From positions 496,001 through 560,000 of the forward strand of contig NZ_JACHWN010000002.1 in NCBI RefSeq assembly GCF_014191375.1: DNA of 64,000 nucleotides, given 5' to 3'. Each line of letters begins with the position of its first letter. Positions within the stretch are counted from its first letter, which is position 1. The translations under genes and the position numbers were made by a program. The notes beneath the pieces were generated by a model. The model was not told where the DNA came from. It made no database searches and was given only the letters and a program-made list of their open reading frames with translations. Below, piece after piece: positions 20,240 to 28,650 of this stretch. This DNA is from Mesorhizobium sp. RMAD-H1 (lineage in GTDB: Bacteria > Pseudomonadota > Alphaproteobacteria > Rhizobiales > Rhizobiaceae).

Positions 20240-21249
20240 CAAACACTCTCCGTCAAGTTTTGGGAGGAAACGGGATCTGCAATGATCAGGCGCGGATCGC
20301 AGGCAAGCCAGAGCTTAACCGTCAGCCCGGCATCCCCGCCTTTCGATTCCAGCTCCTGGATTTCTTCGACGGCGAGCCCCGCCTCGGTCAGCCAGGCGCG
20401 CATCTGCTCGTCGCCGAAGCCCAAACGCAGATGCGCGTGCTCCTCGCGCAGGAATTCCAGCGTATGCGGCGCGAAATCGACGATCAGCAGCCGCCCGCCG
20501 GGCCGGAGCGCCCTCGCCGCCTCGCGGATCGCCGCCTGCGGGTCTTCCAGGAAATGCAGCACCTGATGGATGGTGACGAGATCGAAGCTCTCCCGCTCAA
20601 CCGGCAGGGCATAGACATCCCCCTGCCTGACTTGTGCATTGGTGACGCCCGCACGGTCGAGATTGGCGCGCGCCACCGTCAGCATGTCGCGGTTGATGTC
20701 GATGCCGATGCCGCGCACATAAAGCGGCGAGAACAGCTCGAGAAGCCGTCCCGTGCCGGTGCCGACATCGAGCATAGACTGGAAGGGTTTCCTGCCGACG
20801 ATGCGCTTCAGCGCCGCTTCCACCGCGCTTTCGGAGACATGCAGCAGGCGGATGCGATCCCAGCTGCGGGCATTGGCGCTGAAATAGGCCGTCGCCTTCT
20901 CCTGACGCTGCGACTTCACCGCCGCCAGCCGTTCCAGGTCACGCTCCAGGAGCGGATCGGCATTGTCCAGCCGGGCGATCAGCGCACGGGCGATCTCGCC
21001 GCTCGACCCATCGTCGGACAGCCGGAAATAGGCCCAGGAGCCCTCCTGGTAGCGATTGATGAGGCCGGCTTCGTAAAGCAGCTTCAAATGGCGCGAGACG
21101 CGCGGCTGCGACTGGCCGAGAATGGAGGTGAGATCCGAAACCGTCAGATCGCCGTGCGACAGGAGCGCCAGAATGCGCAGCCGGCTGGATTCCGCCGCCG
21201 CTTTCAGCGTATCAACCATAGGGTCGAGATGAAGACTGCTGTTGCTCAT
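20239..21249 (-). CDS. ArsR-type regulator fused to SAM methyltransferase (SahR-like)
   Basis: A 336-residue two-domain protein: an N-terminal winged-helix ArsR domain (LAAAESSRLRILALL-type ESSRLRILALLSHGDLTVSD, LGQSQPRVSRHLKLLYEAGL) and a C-terminal class I methyltransferase-like domain (MLDVGTGTGRLLELF, GIDINRDMLTVAR, VTIHQVLHFLEDP). Fusion proteins of this kind precede metF in many rhizobia; ArsR regulators of the SahR type sense S-adenosylhomocysteine and repress methionine-cycle genes. The methyltransferase fold plausibly serves as the SAH/SAM sensor. The internal ATG at 21249 is preferred over longer frames reaching 21501, whose extra residues are low complexity. Confidence 0.85.
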   Translation of the reverse strand: MSNSSLHLDPMVDTLKAAAESSRLRILALLSHGDLTVSDLTSILGQSQPRVSRHLKLLYEAGLINRYQEGSWAYFRLSDDGSSGEIARALIARLDNADPLLERDLERLAAVKSQRQEKATAYFSANARSWDRIRLLHVSESAVEAALKRIVGRKPFQSMLDVGTGTGRLLELFSPLYVRGIGIDINRDMLTVARANLDRAGVTNAQVRQGDVYALPVERESFDLVTIHQVLHFLEDPQAAIREAARALRPGGRLLIVDFAPHTLEFLREEHAHLRLGFGDEQMRAWLTEAGLAVEEIQELESKGGDAGLTVKLWLACDPRLIIADPVSSQNLTESV

Positions 21250-21284
21250 GACCTGATCCCGTGCGAGGCTCTGCCTCAAAAGAT

Positions 21285-21300
21285 ATAAAGATATGTTTAT
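21285..21300. promoter_or_regulatory. Palindromic operator upstream of the SahR-like gene
   Basis: The site ATAAAGATATGTTTAT is an inverted repeat apart from one non-complementary position per arm, located 36 bp upstream of the ATG. The form ATAAAGATAT...TTTAT resembles operators reported for alphaproteobacterial SahR-type regulators, so autoregulation of the regulator-metF operon is likely. Confidence 0.65.
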
Positions 21301-21368
21301 GTGAAAATGGAAAATGACGCAAGCAAAAACCGTCGCGGGCGGAATCGAAGCGGAAAGGGAAGAAGGAA

Positions 21369-21686
21369 ATGAGCACCGGCACAGCACGCCAACGCGCCAT
21401 CGGCAAGGCTCTGACGGCGCTCCTGCCGGCCGTGCCCTATTCGGATTCCGAGCCGATCCGCGCCGCAGCTCAGGCCCCGCATATGAAGACGCTGCCGCCA
21501 TCCGTCGCCGTCTGGCTGGCGACGGTCGCGCACATACGCCACGTCCATACCGATTACGACGCGCTGCGCAACGAGGGCTATGACAAGGATTCGGCGCGTT
21601 TCTTCGTGCTCGACGCGATCAACGCCAAGCTGACGCAATGGCGCGCGACGAGATTGCTGGAGGCGGATGAGGAGGAAGGCGTGTAA
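21369..21686 (+). CDS. DUF2293 protein
   Basis: A 105-residue protein of the DUF2293 type. Family-like segments are LPAVPYSDSEPIRAAA, the central MKTLPPSVAVWLATVAHIRH and VHTDYDALRNEGYDKDSARF. The function is unknown. It is divergent from the SahR-like gene, sharing a 120-bp intergenic region that includes the proposed operator, so it might be co-regulated. Confidence 0.82.
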   Translation: MSTGTARQRAIGKALTALLPAVPYSDSEPIRAAAQAPHMKTLPPSVAVWLATVAHIRHVHTDYDALRNEGYDKDSARFFVLDAINAKLTQWRATRLLEADEEEGV

Positions 21687-21720
21687 AGTATCGCTCTAAC
21701 CTTGAGCGAGGCGGAGTTGA

Positions 21721-22227
21721 ATGATGGATAGAATTTTCATCATGGGGAACGGCGGAAGTGGCAAGACATGGCTGGCTCAAGAGCTAGCCCGCAGGCTACA
21801 ATTCCCGGCGTACCACCTCGATGATTTTCACTGGCTGCCGAATTTTGTAGGGGAGCGTCCACGCGACGAGCGTGACCAATTGGTTGCCCGGGCTGCGAAT
21901 GGCAACTCTTGGATCATGGAGGGCATCTACGGCTCAATCATTCAGCAAATGCTTCCGCGTATGACAACCCTGATTTGGCTCGATATCTCCGACGAGGAGT
22001 GCATTTCTAATCTCCTGCAACGAGGCCAAACGAATGGCGGAACTGAAGAACAATTCGAGGAGCTTCTGGAATACACGCGAGGCTACCGTCTTCGGAAAAA
22101 CCATCTGAATTCATTCGATGCTCATAAGCGGTTTTTCGAGGCGTATCCGTCGCATAAGCTAAAGCTGTGCGGTCGACTGGACGTTGCGGCATTTCTGACA
22201 TCAGTCGCGTTGCAAAATACAAAATAG
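21721..22227 (+). CDS. P-loop NTPase / small kinase-like protein
   Basis: A 168-residue P-loop protein resembling the DNA topology modulation protein FlaR / adenylate-kinase-like group. The Walker A motif is GNGGSGKTWLA; then come HLDDFHWLPNF and a Walker-B-like TTLIWLDIS. The C-terminal segment includes YRLRKNHLNSFDAHKRFFE. Base composition is visibly lower in GC than the flanking genes, suggesting recent acquisition. The stop lies 13 bp from the convergent MOSC gene's stop. GGAG precedes the start; the second in-frame ATG (21724) is equally possible. Confidence 0.75.
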   Translation: MMDRIFIMGNGGSGKTWLAQELARRLQFPAYHLDDFHWLPNFVGERPRDERDQLVARAANGNSWIMEGIYGSIIQQMLPRMTTLIWLDISDEECISNLLQRGQTNGGTEEQFEELLEYTRGYRLRKNHLNSFDAHKRFFEAYPSHKLKLCGRLDVAAFLTSVALQNTK

Positions 22228-22240
22228 GATCAACAGTCAC

Positions 22241-22870
22241 TCACCCCCGATAAATCCACTGCTCCGGTACCCGGGCCTCCACTTTCTCGCCAACCTTCAC
22301 CGTGCCCGGCTTCTCGACCCAGGCGACCAGCCCGCGCAAACGTTTGGATACGCGGACAAAGTCCAGCGCCGTCCCCGCCACATCGGCGACGCCCGCATTC
22401 TCGGCGAGCGCCGTGCCGGCGATCTTGCAGGGCGCGTTCTGGCCATCCACCCGCAGCGTCACGCCGCCCTCGAAGAACAGGAGCGTGCGTGGCGGCAGCA
22501 TGGAAAAGAGCGGAATGCCCTCGATATTCATGTTGGCGCCGATCCACTCCGGCTTGACTTCGGCAATGCCGAGACCACCGGCGATAGCGGCCAGTTCGTC
22601 GGGCGCGACGAGCGAAAGCTGGCGCTCGTTGCGCATCTCGGTGCCGCGCGGATACCATGGCTCGCGCCCGCCGGATTTGCGCGTCAGCCCCGCGTGGTAA
22701 TCGCCGCGGATGCCCTCGAACGACAGTTCCAGCTCATCCGCCGCCCGCGTGCCGAAATGCCCATGCAGCGCATCAAACAGCCCGGCAACTCTGCCGCTGA
22801 TCCGGCGGCCCGGCACGATTTCGGGCATTTTCCCGACATTGTCTTCAAGCTGCGATAAAAGATCGGTCAC
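22241..22870 (-). CDS. MOSC domain protein
   Basis: A 209-residue MOSC-domain protein (molybdenum-cofactor sulfurase C-terminal type). Evident pieces are FEGIRGDYHAGLTRKSGGREPW, the RNERQLSLVAPDELA segment and NMNIEGIPLFSMLP, with a conserved Cys in APCKIAG. MOSC domains bind sulfur or Moco and include YiiM/YcbX-type enzymes that reduce N-hydroxylated compounds with molybdenum cofactor; which of these applies is unclear. The start is GTG. Confidence 0.82.
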   Translation of the reverse strand: MTDLLSQLEDNVGKMPEIVPGRRISGRVAGLFDALHGHFGTRAADELELSFEGIRGDYHAGLTRKSGGREPWYPRGTEMRNERQLSLVAPDELAAIAGGLGIAEVKPEWIGANMNIEGIPLFSMLPPRTLLFFEGGVTLRVDGQNAPCKIAGTALAENAGVADVAGTALDFVRVSKRLRGLVAWVEKPGTVKVGEKVEARVPEQWIYRG

Positions 22871-22963
22871 GGCACGCCCCCTGCTTCATTCCGCTGATAT
22901 AAGCCAATCCACCGGCGCGGACCATTGCGAAGCGCTGATCAATCGCTGACAAATTCTGATGGG

Positions 22964-23731
22964 TCAGGCCTTCTGCGCCACAAGGAAGAAGCGCGGGAAC
23001 CGCAGGAGCGCCTTGCCGTCGCGCGCCAGCGGATAATGCTCCGCGATGCGCGTGGTATAGATGTCGAGATACGCCTTCTGCTCTTCCTCGCTGAGCGGGT
23101 CGAGGAAGGGTCTGAGCCCGGTCCCCTTCACCCATTCGACGATTGCCTCGGCCCCGGCCAGCGGGTGATTATAGATCGTGTGCCAGATATCGATGCGCGC
23201 CGCCGCAGGCGACAACGCATCATAATAGGCGGAAACCGGCGGCAGCGGATCGCGCGCCTTGGCCCCGATCCTTGTCGCCCAGCGGGGATCGAGCGCGACC
23301 TCCGTCATCAGCCTATGCGTCGGCTCGGTGAGATTGTCCGGCATCTGCACCGCCAGCACTGCTCCCGGCTTCAAGGCACCGAACAGCCGCCTGAGCTGCG
23401 CGACATGATCCGGCAGCCACTGGAAGACGGCATTCGAAAAGAGCAGATCGACATTCTCCTCCGGCGTCCAGCCGGCCACGTCGGCCAGTTCGAAACGAAG
23501 CTGCGGCAGGCGCGCCCTCGCCTTTTCGATCATGTCGGGCGAGGTATCGAAGCCCGATATCTCCGCCTCCGGCCAACGCGCGGCCAGAAGCTCGGTCGAA
23601 TTGCCCGGCCCGCAGCCGATATCGACGATCCTTTGCGGCGCTGCCAGCGGCACCTGCGCGATCAGATCCCGCGCCGGCCGGCTGCGCTCGTCCTCGAATT
23701 TCAGATATTGCGTCGCCGACCAGTCTTTCAT
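22964..23731 (-). CDS. tam: Trans-aconitate 2-methyltransferase
   Basis: A 255-residue SAM methyltransferase. The start [20 protein letters not shown] is characteristic of Tam, followed by motif [31 protein letters not shown] and [14 protein letters not shown]. The enzyme methyl-esterifies trans-aconitate, a spontaneous by-product that inhibits aconitase. Length and motifs agree with the family, and the gene is followed by a toxin-antitoxin module. Confidence 0.92.
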   Translation of the reverse strand: MKDWSATQYLKFEDERSRPARDLIAQVPLAAPQRIVDIGCGPGNSTELLAARWPEAEISGFDTSPDMIEKARARLPQLRFELADVAGWTPEENVDLLFSNAVFQWLPDHVAQLRRLFGALKPGAVLAVQMPDNLTEPTHRLMTEVALDPRWATRIGAKARDPLPPVSAYYDALSPAAARIDIWHTIYNHPLAGAEAIVEWVKGTGLRPFLDPLSEEEQKAYLDIYTTRIAEHYPLARDGKALLRFPRFFLVAQKA

Positions 23732-23749
23732 ACCTTCACCCCAATCATC

Positions 23750-24013
23750 TTACCGATAGACCTCGCGGCGGTTGCCGATGCGCACCACGTAAACCGTGAT
23801 TGCTCGATCGTCTATCCTGACGATCACACGATAGTCGCCTACCCTATAACGCCAAAAGCCGGAGAGCGAACCTGCAAGCGCATCGCCGATCGATCGCGGA
23901 TTCTCCGAAGGCGCGATGCGTTGTTGGAGGAATTTCAGAATTCGTTGACGATCAATGCTTGAAAGACGGCCAAGCTCCTTTTCGGCCTTGGCATCAAACC
24001 TGATCGCCCACAT
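23750..24013 (-). CDS. RelE/ParE-family toxin
   Basis: An 87-residue type II toxin. The fold signature is the central DAKAEKELGRLSSIDRQRI and the C-terminal strands FWRYRVGDYRVIVRIDD...VVRIGNRREVYR, typical of RelE mRNA interferases acting at the ribosome. Its start lies about 20 bp inside the upstream antitoxin gene, so the pair is translationally coupled, and the gene is short of any independent promoter. The basic residues expected of the active site are present (R, K, R clusters). Confidence 0.88.
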   Translation of the reverse strand: MWAIRFDAKAEKELGRLSSIDRQRILKFLQQRIAPSENPRSIGDALAGSLSGFWRYRVGDYRVIVRIDDRAITVYVVRIGNRREVYR

Positions 24014-24236
24014 CCGTCACGTCCTTGTCGGTCTCCTCATATTTCTTCACCACGTCCTCAAGCGGGATCGTCGGCCCGCTTTCCTTGACGCGCTGCTCGG
24101 CGAGATAGAGATCCTCAAGGTCATCAATATGTTCCAGAATAGCTTCGCGAGCATAATAGCTCTTCGTCCGGCCTGTCTTCCGGGCCAGGTCTTCCAGACG
24201 TTTCTCGATTTCGGGTGGCAGCCGCAATGCAAGCAT
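23994..24236 (-). CDS. RelB-like ribbon-helix-helix antitoxin
   Basis: An 80-residue antitoxin. The N-terminus MLALRLPPEIEKRLEDLARK is a ribbon-helix-helix DNA-binding segment (strand LALRLP, helix PEIEKRLEDLA, then TGRTKSYYAREAIL), and the acidic C-terminal tail (EDVVKKYEETDKDV) would wrap the toxin. The ribosome-binding site AAAGGAGCC lies inside a 34-bp perfect palindrome, the likely operator. It overlaps the toxin gene by 20 bp. Confidence 0.88.
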   Translation of the reverse strand: MLALRLPPEIEKRLEDLARKTGRTKSYYAREAILEHIDDLEDLYLAEQRVKESGPTIPLEDVVKKYEETDKDVTDVGDQV

Positions 24237-24241
24237 GGAAA

Positions 24242-24275
24242 GGCTCCTTTGCTATACATGTATAGCAAAGGAGCC
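24242..24275. promoter_or_regulatory. 34-bp perfect palindromic operator of the toxin-antitoxin module
   Basis: A perfect inverted repeat centred on TATACATGTATA and extended by CTCCTTTGC / GCAAAGGAG arms. It lies 6 bp upstream of the antitoxin start codon and includes its ribosome-binding site. RHH antitoxins autoregulate through such sites. As RNA the segment could also fold to hide the ribosome-binding site. Confidence 0.9.
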
Positions 24276-24298
24276 GAATTAACAACGGTCGTGACCGA

Positions 24299-25948
24299 TC
24301 AGCGCGTCAGCCGCTTATACGTCACCCGCTTCGGGTTGACGCTGTCGGGGCCGAGGCGGCGGATCTTGTCGGCCTCGTATTCCTCGAAATTGCCCTCGAA
24401 CCATTCGACATGGCTGTCGCCCTCGAAGGCGAGGATGTGCGTCGCCAGCCGGTCGAGGAACATGCGATCGTGGCTGATGATGACGGCGCAGCCGGCAAAG
24501 TTTTCCAGCGCGTCTTCCAGCGCCGAAAGCGTTTCGGTGTCGAGGTCGTTGGTCGGCTCGTCGAGCAGGATGACGTTGCCGCCGTCCTTCAGCATCTTGG
24601 CGAGATGCACACGGTTGCGCTGGCCGCCCGAGAGGTTGCCGACCTTCTGCTGCTGGTCGCCGCCCTTGAAGTTGAACGCGCCGCAATAGGCTCTGGAGTT
24701 CATCTCGTGACGACCGAGCTTGATGATGTCGTTGCCGCCGGAAATCTCCTCCCACACGGTCTTGTTGGGATCGAGGTGATCGCGGCTCTGGTCGACATAG
24801 CCCAGATGCACCGTATCGCCGATGCGGATCGAGCCGGAATCCGGCTTTTCCTGGCCGGTGATCATCTTGAACAGCGTCGACTTGCCCGCGCCGTTCGGGC
24901 CGATGACGCCGACGATGCCGCCGGGCGGCAGCTTGAAGTCGAGCCCGTCGATCAGCACGCGGTCGCCGAATGCCTTGGTCAGTCCCTCCGCCTCGATCAC
25001 CACCTGCCCCAGCCGCTCGCCGGCGGGGATGATGATCTGCGCCTCGCCCGGACGGCGGTCGTTCGCCGCCTTGACGAGTTCGTCATAGGCCTTGATGCGC
25101 GCCTTGGATTTTGCCTGGCGTGCCTTGGGGCTCGCCGCGATCCATTCGCGCTCGCGCTCCAGCGCCTTCTGGCGGGAGGCTTCCTCGCGACCCTCCTGCT
25201 GCATGCGCTTGGCCTTGGCTTCGAGATAGGCGGAATAATTGCCCTCATAGGGAATGCCGCGGCCGCGGTCGAGCTCGAGAATCCAGCCGGTGACATTGTC
25301 GAGGAAGTAGCGGTCGTGGGTGATGATCAGCACCGCGCCCGGATATTCCCTGAGATGCTTTTCGAGCCACGCCGTGGTTTCGGCGTCCAGATGGTTGGTC
25401 GGCTCGTCTAGAAGCAGCAGGTCCGGCTGCGAGAGCAGCAGCTTGCACAGCGCCACGCGGCGCTTCTCACCGCCCGAAAGCTTGGTGACGTCGGCATCGC
25501 CCGGCGGGCAGCGCAGCGCTTCCATCGCCATCTCGACCTGGGATTCGAGATCCCACAGGTTCTGGCTGTCGATGATGTCCTGAAGCTTCGCCCCCTCGTC
25601 CGCCGTCTCGTCGGAATAGTTCATCATCAGTTCGTTATAGCGGTCGATGATCGCCTTCTTCTTGGCGACGCCCTCCATGACATTGCCGAGCACGTCCTTG
25701 GACGCGTCCAGTTCCGGCTCCTGCGGGAGATATCCGCAGGTCGCGCCCTCGGCCAGCCATGCCTCGCCGGTATATTCCTTGTCGATCCCCGCCATGATGC
25801 GCAGGACCGTCGACTTACCCGCGCCGTTCGGGCCCAGAATGCCGATCTTGGCATCGGGATAGAAGGACAGATGCAGGTTTTCGAGGATCTTCTTGTTGCC
25901 GTAAGCCTTGTTGAGGCCGGCCATGTGATAGATGAATTGGCGTGCCAT
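24299..25948 (-). CDS. ettA: Energy-dependent translational throttle ABC-F protein
   Basis: A 549-residue ABC-F ATPase. Two nucleotide-binding domains are visible, with Walker [10 protein letters not shown] twice (about residues 39 and 357), signature motifs [11 protein letters not shown] and [11 protein letters not shown], and Walker [13 protein letters not shown] and [12 protein letters not shown]. The linker between them has the charged coiled arm typical of EttA. The start [17 protein letters not shown] is family-like, so the ATG at 25948 is chosen over a frame extending 20 residues upstream. EttA binds the ribosomal E site and gates the first peptide bond according to the ATP/ADP ratio. 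Confidence 0.95.
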   Translation of the reverse strand: MARQFIYHMAGLNKAYGNKKILENLHLSFYPDAKIGILGPNGAGKSTVLRIMAGIDKEYTGEAWLAEGATCGYLPQEPELDASKDVLGNVMEGVAKKKAIIDRYNELMMNYSDETADEGAKLQDIIDSQNLWDLESQVEMAMEALRCPPGDADVTKLSGGEKRRVALCKLLLSQPDLLLLDEPTNHLDAETTAWLEKHLREYPGAVLIITHDRYFLDNVTGWILELDRGRGIPYEGNYSAYLEAKAKRMQQEGREEASRQKALEREREWIAASPKARQAKSKARIKAYDELVKAANDRRPGEAQIIIPAGERLGQVVIEAEGLTKAFGDRVLIDGLDFKLPPGGIVGVIGPNGAGKSTLFKMITGQEKPDSGSIRIGDTVHLGYVDQSRDHLDPNKTVWEEISGGNDIIKLGRHEMNSRAYCGAFNFKGGDQQQKVGNLSGGQRNRVHLAKMLKDGGNVILLDEPTNDLDTETLSALEDALENFAGCAVIISHDRMFLDRLATHILAFEGDSHVEWFEGNFEEYEADKIRRLGPDSVNPKRVTYKRLTR

Positions 25949-26446
25949 TGCGCGCGTCGTCTCCGCTATTCGGGGGATTTGGTTGCGCCGTATGTAGGCC
26001 AATTGCAACGCCGGGGCAATGATGGAGAAGACCCATTCCCAAAAGTACGAAACCGGGCGCGGATATTTCCGTCACCCGGTTTCCCCTCTGGCTCCGCTTG
26101 CGGAAGCACCTCTCTTCCATGGGCGGCATGTAAAGCGTTGATGACAGTTTACCCGATCAGGGGCCGAGCCCCTGCGCAATGGCCCCGTCGAACGGGTTAT
26201 GTCGTCGTTGAAAAGAACACCCGATCAAGCCCGCCAGCCCCGAAATGTCGTCTCTCAACCAAGTCCGATGGGCACTTTCGCGCAGCTTTCCGGGATTTTC
26301 AAGAGGTTTTGCAAAATAAAATTGCACTGATCAAAACTTGAGCAGACGAGGTCATTCCTGCATATGACAAAGTCATGACAGAACGCTAATTGACTATTAC
26401 AGCGCCACGCAGTCAAGATTGCCGGCGTTCATTCGGGGGTAGTGGA
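25949..26446. other. Intergenic region between ettA and the alpha/beta hydrolase
   Basis: No supported gene is seen. The stretch contains a hairpin-forming repeat GAAACCGGG / CCCGGTTTC (26049-26083, 17-nt loop) of unknown role and a strong Pho-box match on the minus strand at 26364-26381. Confidence 0.5.
26364..26381 (-). promoter_or_regulatory. Candidate Pho box, minus-strand orientation
   Basis: Read on the minus strand the site is CTGTCATGACTTTGTCAT, matching the two-heptamer PhoB box CTGTCAT-N4-CTGTCAT at 13 of 14 positions. It lies 66 bp upstream of the TTG start of the plus-strand hydrolase and 416 bp upstream of ettA. Its orientation points toward ettA, which weakens a simple activation model for the hydrolase. 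Confidence 0.6.
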
Positions 26447-27397
26447 TTGCTTTTCCAGACAGCGGAAATTCTGGCCTCGCCATCCGGCGCGTCGCTCAGC
26501 GTGCGAAAGGCGCAGGCGCATGGCGCCCCGCGCGGCGTTGTCCAGATCAATCACGGCCTTGCCGAGCATTCCGCCCGCTATGCCCGCTTTGCCCAAAACC
26601 TCGCCGGGGCAGGCTTTCACGTCTATGCGCATGATCATCGCGGCCATGGCGAAACCAGGGCGCCGGAAGCGCCAAGGGGCATGTTCTCGCCTCGCGGCGG
26701 GGCCGAAAAGGTGCTCGCCGATGTCGCCGCCCTCAATGCGCGCATTCATGAGGACCATCCCGGCCTGCCCGTGGTCATCTTCGGCCATTCCATGGGCGGG
26801 CTCATCACGCTTGGCTATGTCCTGAAGCATCCTGAAACGGTCGATGCCGCAGCCGTCTGGAACGCCAATTTTTCCGCGGGCGCCGCCGGCAGGCTCGCCC
26901 GGATGATCCTCGCGGCGGAGCGGATGCTGCTTGGCTCCGACGTGCCGAGCCGCATCCTGCCCAAGCTTACCTTCCGCGAATGGGGACGCAAGATACCGGA
27001 TGCCCGCACGGCTTTCGACTGGCTCTCCCGTGACGGGAAGGAGGTCGACGCCTATATCGCCGACCCCCATTGCGGCTGGGATGCCTCGGTCGCCATGTGG
27101 ATCGACATTTTCGATTTTGTCTTCCGGGGCGCCGACGACAGGAATTTCGGCAAGGTTCCGCACGCCATGCCGTTCCATCTGGTCGGCGGCGAAAAAGACC
27201 CGGCGACCGACAATGGCAGGGCCGTGGCCGCGCTGGGCCGGCGCCTGCGGGCCATGGGCTTCACGGATGTGACGAAGCGGATCTATCCCGAGACCCGCCA
27301 CGAGAGCCTGAACGAGATCAACCGCGGGGCGATAACGCAGGATTTTATCGCCTGGCTTGATCGGGTTGTCGAACAATCACCGCAAAATCGGCAATAA
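26447..27397 (+). CDS. Alpha/beta hydrolase, monoacylglycerol-lipase-like
   Basis: A 316-residue serine hydrolase resembling lysophospholipase L2 / monoacylglycerol lipase. The oxyanion-hole motif INHGLAEHSARY, the HDHRGHGET segment, the nucleophile elbow GHSMGG and the C-terminal ETRHESLNE histidine are present. No ATG is suitably placed; TTG at 26447 with GGGGGT about 8 nt upstream is preferred, but a TTG at 26390 is possible. A Pho-box match upstream suggests a role in lipid turnover under phosphate limitation, which is only inference. Confidence 0.8.
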   Translation: MLFQTAEILASPSGASLSVRKAQAHGAPRGVVQINHGLAEHSARYARFAQNLAGAGFHVYAHDHRGHGETRAPEAPRGMFSPRGGAEKVLADVAALNARIHEDHPGLPVVIFGHSMGGLITLGYVLKHPETVDAAAVWNANFSAGAAGRLARMILAAERMLLGSDVPSRILPKLTFREWGRKIPDARTAFDWLSRDGKEVDAYIADPHCGWDASVAMWIDIFDFVFRGADDRNFGKVPHAMPFHLVGGEKDPATDNGRAVAALGRRLRAMGFTDVTKRIYPETRHESLNEINRGAITQDFIAWLDRVVEQSPQNRQ

Positions 27398-27471
27398 GAG
27401 CATCCATCGAGACACAGGAGAGTCTTCGTTGAAAAACACGCCGCAATACCTCCTTGGGGAAAATTGCCACC

Positions 27472-28650
27472 ATGTCTGAGGCACCGCTTTCCGGCATCAG
27501 GGTGATCGAGCTCGCGCGCGTGCTGGCCGGGCCGTGGGCGGGGCAGATCCTTGCCGATCTGGGCGCTGATGTCATCAAGGTCGAAAACCCCGATGGCGGC
27601 GACGAGACGCGCGGCTGGGGGCCTCCCTTCGTCACCGGCGCGGATGGCGAAAATCTTTCCGCCGCATACTTTCACTCCTGCAATCGCGGCAAACGGTCGA
27701 TCACCGCCGACTTCACCACGCCGGAAGGGCAGGAAACCGTCCGCGCCCTCTGCCGCACCGCCGATGTGGTGATCGAGAACTTCAAGGTTGGCGGGCTCAG
27801 GAAATACGGCCTCGACTATGAGAGTTTGAAGACGCTCAACCCGCGCCTGGTCTATTGCTCGATCACCGGCTTCGGCCAGACCGGCCCTTATGCCAAACAG
27901 GCGGGCTATGATTTCATCATCCAGGGCATGTCGGGCCTGATGTCGGTGACCGGCGAGCCGGACCGCGAGCCGCAGAAGGTCGGCCTCGCCGTCGCCGACA
28001 TCTTCACCGGCCTTTATGCCGCTACCGCCATTCAGGCGGCTCTCATCCATGCCTGCCGCACCGGCGAAGGACAATGGATCGACATGGCGCTGTTCGACGT
28101 GCAGTCCGCCGTCATGGCCAATCAGGCGATGAACTATCTCGTCAGCGGCAAGAGCCCCAACCGCATGGGCAACGCCCACCCCAATATCGCGCCTTACGAG
28201 GTGGTGCCGACCTCCGACGGTCATTTGATCCTCGCCGTCGGCAATGACGGCCAGTTCGCGCGTCTCTGCGCGATCCTCGGGCTCGACACCTTTCCGGCCG
28301 ATCCGCGCTTCGCCACCAACCGCGCCCGGCTCGACAATCGCGCCGCGCTGACGGCGGCGATCAGCGCCGAAACCGCGAAGCGTACCCGCGCCGACCTGCT
28401 CTATGCCTGTGTCCAGAACGGCGTCCCCGCCGGGCCGATCAACCGCATCGGCGAGATGTTCGCCGACCCGCAGATCGTCGCCCGCGGCCTGCGCCTCGAT
28501 CTCGACGATGGCCACGGCAACATCATCCCCACGGTGCGCACGCCCATCCTGATGTCGGCATGCCCACTCAGCTATGAGCGCCCCTCGCCGCGCCTCGGCG
28601 AGCATACGCAAGAGATATTGGAAGAATTGAACCGGGAGGAACGGAAATGA
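27472..28650 (+). CDS. CaiB/BaiF-type CoA transferase
   Basis: A 392-residue family III CoA transferase. Evidence includes GIRVIELARVLAGPWAGQIL, GADVIKVENPDGGDE, the catalytic-Asp-containing region CSITGFGQTGPY ... GYDFIIQGMSGLM, and GLYAATAIQAALIHA. The enzyme would transfer CoA between carboxylic acids; substrate is not deducible. The ATG at 27472 is preferred. Its stop overlaps the start of the following TPP-enzyme gene by ATGA, so the two proteins are almost certainly made together and may act on successive intermediates. Confidence 0.9.
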   Translation: MSEAPLSGIRVIELARVLAGPWAGQILADLGADVIKVENPDGGDETRGWGPPFVTGADGENLSAAYFHSCNRGKRSITADFTTPEGQETVRALCRTADVVIENFKVGGLRKYGLDYESLKTLNPRLVYCSITGFGQTGPYAKQAGYDFIIQGMSGLMSVTGEPDREPQKVGLAVADIFTGLYAATAIQAALIHACRTGEGQWIDMALFDVQSAVMANQAMNYLVSGKSPNRMGNAHPNIAPYEVVPTSDGHLILAVGNDGQFARLCAILGLDTFPADPRFATNRARLDNRAALTAAISAETAKRTRADLLYACVQNGVPAGPINRIGEMFADPQIVARGLRLDLDDGHGNIIPTVRTPILMSACPLSYERPSPRLGEHTQEILEELNREERK

